Origin: DASUZB01 sp036377075
Lineage (GTDB): Bacteria > Actinomycetota > CALGFH01
DNA: 10,843 bases
NCBI GenBank assembly: GCA_036377075.1
Contig: DASUZB010000326.1
Location: forward strand, 1 to 10,843
Reading direction: 5' to 3'
The notes under the pieces are model-generated. The model was not told the DNA's origin. It saw only the letters and a program-made list of their open reading frames with translations, and searched no databases. The position numbers and the translations under genes were made by a program. Below, one piece after another: positions 6,029 through 10,843 of this stretch. Positions within the stretch are counted from its first letter, which is position 1; every line of letters starts with the position of its first letter.

Positions 6029-8479
6029 GTGCTCGACCGTGCCCACACGGTGGTCGTCGGCTGCGGCATCGTCGGCGCGAGCGCCGCCTACCACCTCGCC
6101 GAGCTGGGCCAGCCCGACGTGCTGGTGCTCGACCAGGGGCCGCTGTTCGAGACCGGTGGCTCCAGCTCGCACGCGCCGGGTCTGGTGTTCCAGACCAACC
6201 GCTCGCGCACCACCTGCCGCGTCGCCCAGGACACCGTGGCGCTGTACGCGTCGCTCGGCGAGCCGTGCTGGTACGGCGTCGGGTCGCTGGAGATCGCCAC
6301 CAGCTCCGAACGGATGTGGGAGCTGCGGCGCCGGCTCGGCTGGGCGCGCGCCTACGGGATCGACGGCGGCGAGCTGCTCACCCCGGCCGAGGCGGCGGAG
6401 CGGGTACCGCTGCTCGACCCGGGCACGATCCTCGGCGCCTACCACGTGCCCAGCGACGGCATCGCCAAGGCGGTGCGCATCGCCGGGCTGCTGGCGGAGC
6501 GGGCCGCGGCGCGGGGGGTGGCGTTCGAGGGCGGCGTCACCGTGACCGGCTTCGACACCGGCGGCGGCCGCGTGCGGCGCGTGCTCACCGACCGGGGCGC
6601 GGTCGAGTGCGAGCGGGTGCTGCTGTGCGCCGGCATCTGGGGCCCCTCGCTGGGCGCGCTCGCCGGGGTGCCGGTGCCGCTGGTCGCGGTGCAGCACCAG
6701 CTCGTCTGGACCGACCCGCTGCCGCAGCTCGACGGCGAGACCCGCGAGGTGATCGACCCGATCCTGCGCCACCAGGACATGGCGATGTACTTCCGCCACC
6801 GCGCCGACCACTACGCCGTCGGCAGCTACCGGCACGAGCCGATCGCCACGCCGCAGCGCGAGCTGGGCCGGCCGGGCGGCGCCATGCCGCCGGCGGTGAT
6901 GCCGTTCACCCCCGGGGACTTCGCCGTCGCCGAGGCCGAGGCCGTCCGCATCCTTCCCGCCCTCGCCGGCCGCACCCGGCCGGCCGACCCGGCGCGCTCG
7001 CTCAACGGCATGTTCTCGTTCACCCCCGACGGCGGCTCGATCGTCGGCGAGAGCGCGAGCGTCCGCGGCTTCTGGGTCTGCGAGGCCATCTGGATCACCC
7101 ACGCCGGCGGCATGGGCCGGCAGGTCGCCGAGTGGATGGCGCTGGGCGAGCCGAGCTACGACCTGGCCGAGGCCGACGCGAACCGCTTCTACCCGTACCA
7201 GACCACCGCGCCCTACGTACTGGAACGCGGCAAGCAGCAGTACCGCGAGGTCTACGACATCCTGCACCCGCGCCAGCAGATGGCGCGCCCGCGCCAGCTG
7301 CGCCTCACCCCGTTCCACGCCGAGCACCGGGAGCTCGGCGCCAGCTTCGTGGTCGGCGCCGGCTGGGAGCGGCCGCAGTGGTTCGAGGCCAACCGCCCCC
7401 TGCTCACCGGCGCGTCGTGGGAGAAGCGCGACGGCTGGGCGGCGCGGCTGTGGTCGCCCGTCGAGGGCGCCGAGCACCTCGCCACGCGCGCGGGCGCCGC
7501 CCTGTACGACCTCACCCCGTTCGCCAAGTTCGAGGTCGGCGGCCCCGACGCCGAGGCGTTCCTGGAGCGGGTCTGCGCCAACCGGGTGGCGCGGGCGGTC
7601 GGCGCGGTGGTCTACACCGCGATGCTCACGCCGCGCGGCGGGATCCGCTGCGACCTCACCGTGACCCGCGAGGACGGGGAGACCTTCCGGATCGTCACCG
7701 CCGGGGTCAGCGGCCGCCACGACCTCGCCTGGCTGCGCGCGCAGCGGCGCGAGGGCGAGCGCGTCACGATCGCCGAGCGCACCGGGGAGACGTTCGTGCT
7801 GGGGCTGTGGGGGCCGAGGGCGCGCGAGATCCTGCAGGCCGTCACCGACGCCGACGTCTCCAACCAGGCGTTCCCGTACCTCACCGCCAGGCACCTCGAC
7901 CTCGGCGAGGTGCCCGTCTGGGCGCAGCGGATCAGCTACGTCGGCGAGCTCGGCTGGGAGCTGTACGGGGACTTCGCCATGGGCGGGCGCGCCTGGGAGC
8001 TGCTGTGGCAGGCCGGGCGCGAGCACGGCCTGATCGCTGCCGGCCTGGGCGCGTTCGACACCCTCCGGCTGGAGAAGGGCTACCGGCTCTGGGGCCAGGA
8101 CATCCACGCCGAGTTCGACCCGCTCTCGGCCGGGCTCGGCTTCGCGGTGCGCTGGCCCAAGGAGTTCCAGGGCAGGGCGGCCCTGGAGGCGATCCGCGAG
8201 CACGGCGTGACCCGCCGGCTGGTGCCGATGCTGCTGGACGACCCGTCCGCGGTGGTGCTCGGGCTCGAGCCGGTCCGCGTGGACGGCGCGGTGGTCGGGT
8301 ACGTCACCTCGGCGGGGTACGGCTACTCGATCGGCCGCTGCATCGCCTACGGCTACCTGCCGGTCGAGCTCGCGGGCGAGGGCAGCAAGGTGGAGATCGA
8401 GTACTTCGACGAGCGCCAGCCGGCCACGGTCGCCACCGAGCCGCTGGTCGATCCCAAGGGCGAGCGGCTGAAGGGGTAG
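6029..8479 (+). CDS. Dimethylglycine oxidase/dehydrogenase-like FAD and folate enzyme (DAO + GcvT modules)
   Basis: The 816-residue product matches the two-module build of dimethylglycine/sarcosine dehydrogenases and bacterial dimethylglycine oxidase (about 830 residues). The N-terminal DAO-type half has the FAD motif GCGIVG (11-16) and GGSSSHAPGL, whose H48 aligns with the histidine that carries covalent FAD in dimethylglycine dehydrogenases (WHAAG there). A FAO_M-like middle segment ends near residue 420. The C-terminal half is a GcvT-like tetrahydrofolate module: RGGIRCDLTV with D542, equivalent to the catalytic aspartate of GcvT, then GELGWELYG, and a GCV_T C-terminal barrel (GYVTSAGYGYSIGRCIAYGYL). 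Such enzymes oxidise an N-methyl group and pass it through an internal channel to tetrahydrofolate as methylene-THF. Dimethylglycine or sarcosine is the likeliest substrate. The corrinoid gene begins 5 bases after the stop. ATG 6002 is the alternative start, adding nine residues. Whether oxygen or another acceptor reoxidises FAD is not visible. Confidence 0.9.
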   Translation: MLDRAHTVVVGCGIVGASAAYHLAELGQPDVLVLDQGPLFETGGSSSHAPGLVFQTNRSRTTCRVAQDTVALYASLGEPCWYGVGSLEIATSSERMWELRRRLGWARAYGIDGGELLTPAEAAERVPLLDPGTILGAYHVPSDGIAKAVRIAGLLAERAAARGVAFEGGVTVTGFDTGGGRVRRVLTDRGAVECERVLLCAGIWGPSLGALAGVPVPLVAVQHQLVWTDPLPQLDGETREVIDPILRHQDMAMYFRHRADHYAVGSYRHEPIATPQRELGRPGGAMPPAVMPFTPGDFAVAEAEAVRILPALAGRTRPADPARSLNGMFSFTPDGGSIVGESASVRGFWVCEAIWITHAGGMGRQVAEWMALGEPSYDLAEADANRFYPYQTTAPYVLERGKQQYREVYDILHPRQQMARPRQLRLTPFHAEHRELGASFVVGAGWERPQWFEANRPLLTGASWEKRDGWAARLWSPVEGAEHLATRAGAALYDLTPFAKFEVGGPDAEAFLERVCANRVARAVGAVVYTAMLTPRGGIRCDLTVTREDGETFRIVTAGVSGRHDLAWLRAQRREGERVTIAERTGETFVLGLWGPRAREILQAVTDADVSNQAFPYLTARHLDLGEVPVWAQRISYVGELGWELYGDFAMGGRAWELLWQAGREHGLIAAGLGAFDTLRLEKGYRLWGQDIHAEFDPLSAGLGFAVRWPKEFQGRAALEAIREHGVTRRLVPMLLDDPSAVVLGLEPVRVDGAVVGYVTSAGYGYSIGRCIAYGYLPVELAGEGSKVEIEYFDERQPATVATEPLVDPKGERLKG

Positions 8480-8484
8480 CGCGG

Positions 8485-9197
<713 letters not shown>

Positions 9198-9201
<4 letters not shown>

Positions 9202-9857
9202 CCGCGCGGCTGGTCGACGGTGAGGTCGCCTACCGGCCGGCGGCCACCGCTGCCCGCGCGCCGCGGGTGCTGGTGCTGGCGTGCGGGGCGATCGCGCGCG
9301 AGGTGCTCGACGTCGTCCGGCTCAACGGCTGGACGAACGTGACCCTGCGCTGCCTCCCAGGAAAGCTCCACAACACGCCGGCGCGGATCGCCGAGCGCGT
9401 CGACGCCAAGCTGCGCGAGGCCGCGGCGGAGGGCGGCTGGGACCGGGTGTTCGTCGCCTACGGCGACTGCGGCACCGGCGGCGCGCTCGACCGGGTGCTG
9501 GCCGCGCACGGGGTCGGGCGGCTCCCCGGCGACCACTGCTACGCCTTCCTCGCCGGGGTGGAGACCTGGCTGGCGCTGCACGAGGCGGAGCCGCGCACCT
9601 TCTACCTGACCGACTTCCTCTGCCGGCACTTCGACCGGCTGGTGGTCGAGGGCCTCGGGCTCGACCGCCACCCGGAGCTGCTGCCCGACTACTTCGGCAA
9701 CTACGTCCGCGTCGTCTACCTGGCCCAGCGCGACGACCCGGCGCTGGCGCGCAAGGCGCGCGCGGCTGCCGACCACCTCGGCCTGGCGCTGGAGGTCCGC
9801 CGCACCGGCCTCGGCGACCTGCGGCCGGCGCTCGAACGGGTCGTGGAGGAGCGATGA
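9198..9857 (+). CDS. DUF1638 family protein
   Basis: The 219-residue protein carries the conserved DUF1638 pattern: VLVLACGAI (C29), LPGKLHNTP (H58), VAYGDCGTGG (C91), GDHCYAFLAGVE (H113, C114) and FLCRHFD (C142, H144). The family has no settled biochemical function that I can cite. Its repeated Cys/His positions look like a metal- or thiol-based site, and members are often found beside corrinoid methyltransferase genes. Here it overlaps the corrinoid gene by 4 bases and the methyl-THF methyltransferase gene by 4 bases, so it is probably made in step with both and acts on the same pathway. No signal peptide or membrane segment is seen; a cytoplasmic role is expected. Candidate roles are corrinoid assembly, protection or reactivation, or a methyl-transfer accessory, all inferred. 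Confidence 0.88.
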
Positions 9858-10843
9858 CCGACACCGTGCTCGCCTCCGCCACCAGGGAGGTGGTGATCGG
9901 CTTCGAGCGGCCGTTCGTGATGATCGGCGAGCGCATCAACCCGACCGGGCGCAAGAAGCTGGCGGCGGAGATGGCGGCCGGCGACTTCTCCACCGTGATG
10001 GCCGACGCGCTCGCCCAGGTCGAGGCGGGCGCCCAGATGCTCGACGTGAACGCGGGCATCCCCCTGGCGGACGAGCCGGCGATCCTGGCGCGGGCGGTCG
10101 AGCTGGTGCAGTCGGTCACCGACGTGCCGCTGTGCATCGACTCCTCGATCCCCGACGCGCTCGAGGCGGCGCTCGCCGTCGCCCAGGGCAAGCCGCTGGT
10201 CAACTCCGTCACCGGCGAGGAGGCGCAGCTCGAACGGGTGCTGCCGCTGGTGGCGCGGCACGGCGCCGCGGTGGTGGCGATCTCCAACGACGAGACGGGC
10301 ATCTCCGAGGACCCCGACGTGCGCTTCGAGGTCGCCCGCAGGATCGTCGAGCGCGCCGCCGACCACGGCATCGCCCGCGCCGACGTGGTGGTCGACCCGC
10401 TGCTGATGCCGGTCGGCGCCATGGCCAGCGCCGGGCGGCAGGTGTTCCACCTGGTGCGGCGCCTCAAGGAGGAGCTCGGCGTCAACACCACCTGCGGCGC
10501 CTCCAACGTCGCCTTCGGCCTGCCGAGCCGCCACGCGCTCTCGGCCGCGTTCCTGACCATGGCGGCGGCGTCGGGGATGACCTCGGCGATCACCAACCCG
10601 CTCAGCGAGGAGATCCGCCGGGCGGTGCTCGCCGCCAACGTCCTGCTCGGCCACGACCGCGACTGCATGACCTGGATCGCCCGCACCCGCGAGGGCGCGT
10701 CGCCGCCGGCCGACGGGGGCGCCGCCCCCCGCCGCCGCGGCGGGCGCGAGGGCCGCCGCCGCGCCGGGGGGTCCGGGGGGCTCGAGAGCGAGGCCGGAAC
10801 CCAGGCGGCGGACGACCACCTGGAGCCGAGCGGTAGCCCCCCG
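9854..10843 (+). CDS. Pterin-binding methyltetrahydrofolate:corrinoid methyltransferase (open at right edge)
   Basis: The first about 275 residues form a DHPS-like TIM barrel of the MetH-pterin/AcsE/MtgA type, which moves a methyl group between a corrinoid protein and tetrahydrofolate. Seen in order: MIGERINPTGRKK (23-35), MLDVNAGIP (D64, N66), LCIDSS (D96), LVNSVTGEE (N117), VDPLLMPVGA (D181), NTTCGASNVAFGLP (N211, N218) and ITNPLSEE. These agree with the pterin pocket of the family. In this context it probably runs in the catabolic direction, making methyl-THF. GGAGG (9845-9849) is 4 bases before ATG, and the start overlaps the DUF1638 stop. Canonical members end near residue 265-280. Here the frame continues for about 50 more residues, rich in Gly, Arg, Pro and Ala, with no stop before the last base, so either a disordered tail or a linker to a further domain follows. 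It is therefore annotated as partial. Confidence 0.88.
   Translation, partial: MTDTVLASATREVVIGFERPFVMIGERINPTGRKKLAAEMAAGDFSTVMADALAQVEAGAQMLDVNAGIPLADEPAILARAVELVQSVTDVPLCIDSSIPDALEAALAVAQGKPLVNSVTGEEAQLERVLPLVARHGAAVVAISNDETGISEDPDVRFEVARRIVERAADHGIARADVVVDPLLMPVGAMASAGRQVFHLVRRLKEELGVNTTCGASNVAFGLPSRHALSAAFLTMAAASGMTSAITNPLSEEIRRAVLAANVLLGHDRDCMTWIARTREGASPPADGGAAPRRRGGREGRRRAGGSGGLESEAGTQAADDHLEPSGSPP

Noticed and set aside
1501..6069. A 1522-codon open frame on the minus strand opposite the phosphoesterase, permease and dehydrogenase genes
   Set aside because: It is rich in Arg, His, Asp, Gln and Val with no recognisable domain, and lies antisense to four genes with intact family motifs. 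Long antisense frames are expected at this GC content.
2931..6545. A 1204-codon plus-strand open frame spanning permease and aldehyde dehydrogenase
   Set aside because: Its product is an Arg/Gly/Ala-rich low-complexity shadow crossing several real stop and start points; the overlapped genes have complete catalytic motifs.
10715..10740. GC-only inverted repeats (GGGGGCG/CGCCCCC and CCGCCGCGGCGG) as a terminator or origin element
   Set aside because: They lie inside an open reading frame of low-complexity Gly/Arg/Pro codons, with tiny loops and no T-run; base composition alone explains them.

Overview
This window is a compact, very GC-rich stretch (about 70% G+C or more, judged by eye). It has GTG as well as ATG starts, strong Shine-Dalgarno sequences and several ATGA stop/start overlaps. 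That style fits a high-GC Actinomycetota lineage best, but nothing here fixes the taxon, and a GC-rich Chloroflexota or proteobacterium cannot be excluded. The theme is breakdown of methylated amines, most likely choline/glycine betaine and dimethylglycine, into the folate one-carbon pool.

Layout: positions 1-928 hold the N-terminal part of a divergent (minus-strand) choline-dehydrogenase-like GMC flavoprotein cut by the window edge. A 202-base divergent spacer (929-1130) carries a probable promoter for that gene and a palindrome. From 1131 to the right edge all genes run on the plus strand. They are an AbiEii-like nucleotidyltransferase-fold protein, a calcineurin-like metallophosphoesterase, a 12-helix APC permease, an aldehyde dehydrogenase, a short spacer (5950-6028) with a second copy of the same palindrome, a dimethylglycine-oxidase-like FAD/folate two-module enzyme, a corrinoid (B12) methyl-carrier protein, a DUF1638 protein, and a pterin-binding methyltetrahydrofolate:corrinoid methyltransferase that is still open at the last base. 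Gaps are 3 to 79 bases, and the last three genes are tightly coupled (4-base ATGA overlaps), so the plus-strand genes probably form one or two transcription units.

Proposed working scheme (inference): the permease imports a quaternary amine or related compound. The GMC dehydrogenase and aldehyde dehydrogenase oxidise choline to glycine betaine. A corrinoid system takes one methyl to tetrahydrofolate, and the DMGO-like enzyme oxidatively removes further N-methyl groups as methylene-tetrahydrofolate. The substrate-specific MttB/MtgB-type methyltransferase that should load the corrinoid protein, and the reductive activase that keeps the cobalt active, are not in the window and would be expected next door. 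The most notable observations are the pairing of corrinoid and oxidative demethylation genes in one run, the DUF1638 gene wedged inside the corrinoid module, and a 17-bp palindrome (GTTGCG-N5-CGCAAC) occurring exactly once in each of the two main spacers, which suggests a dedicated regulator.
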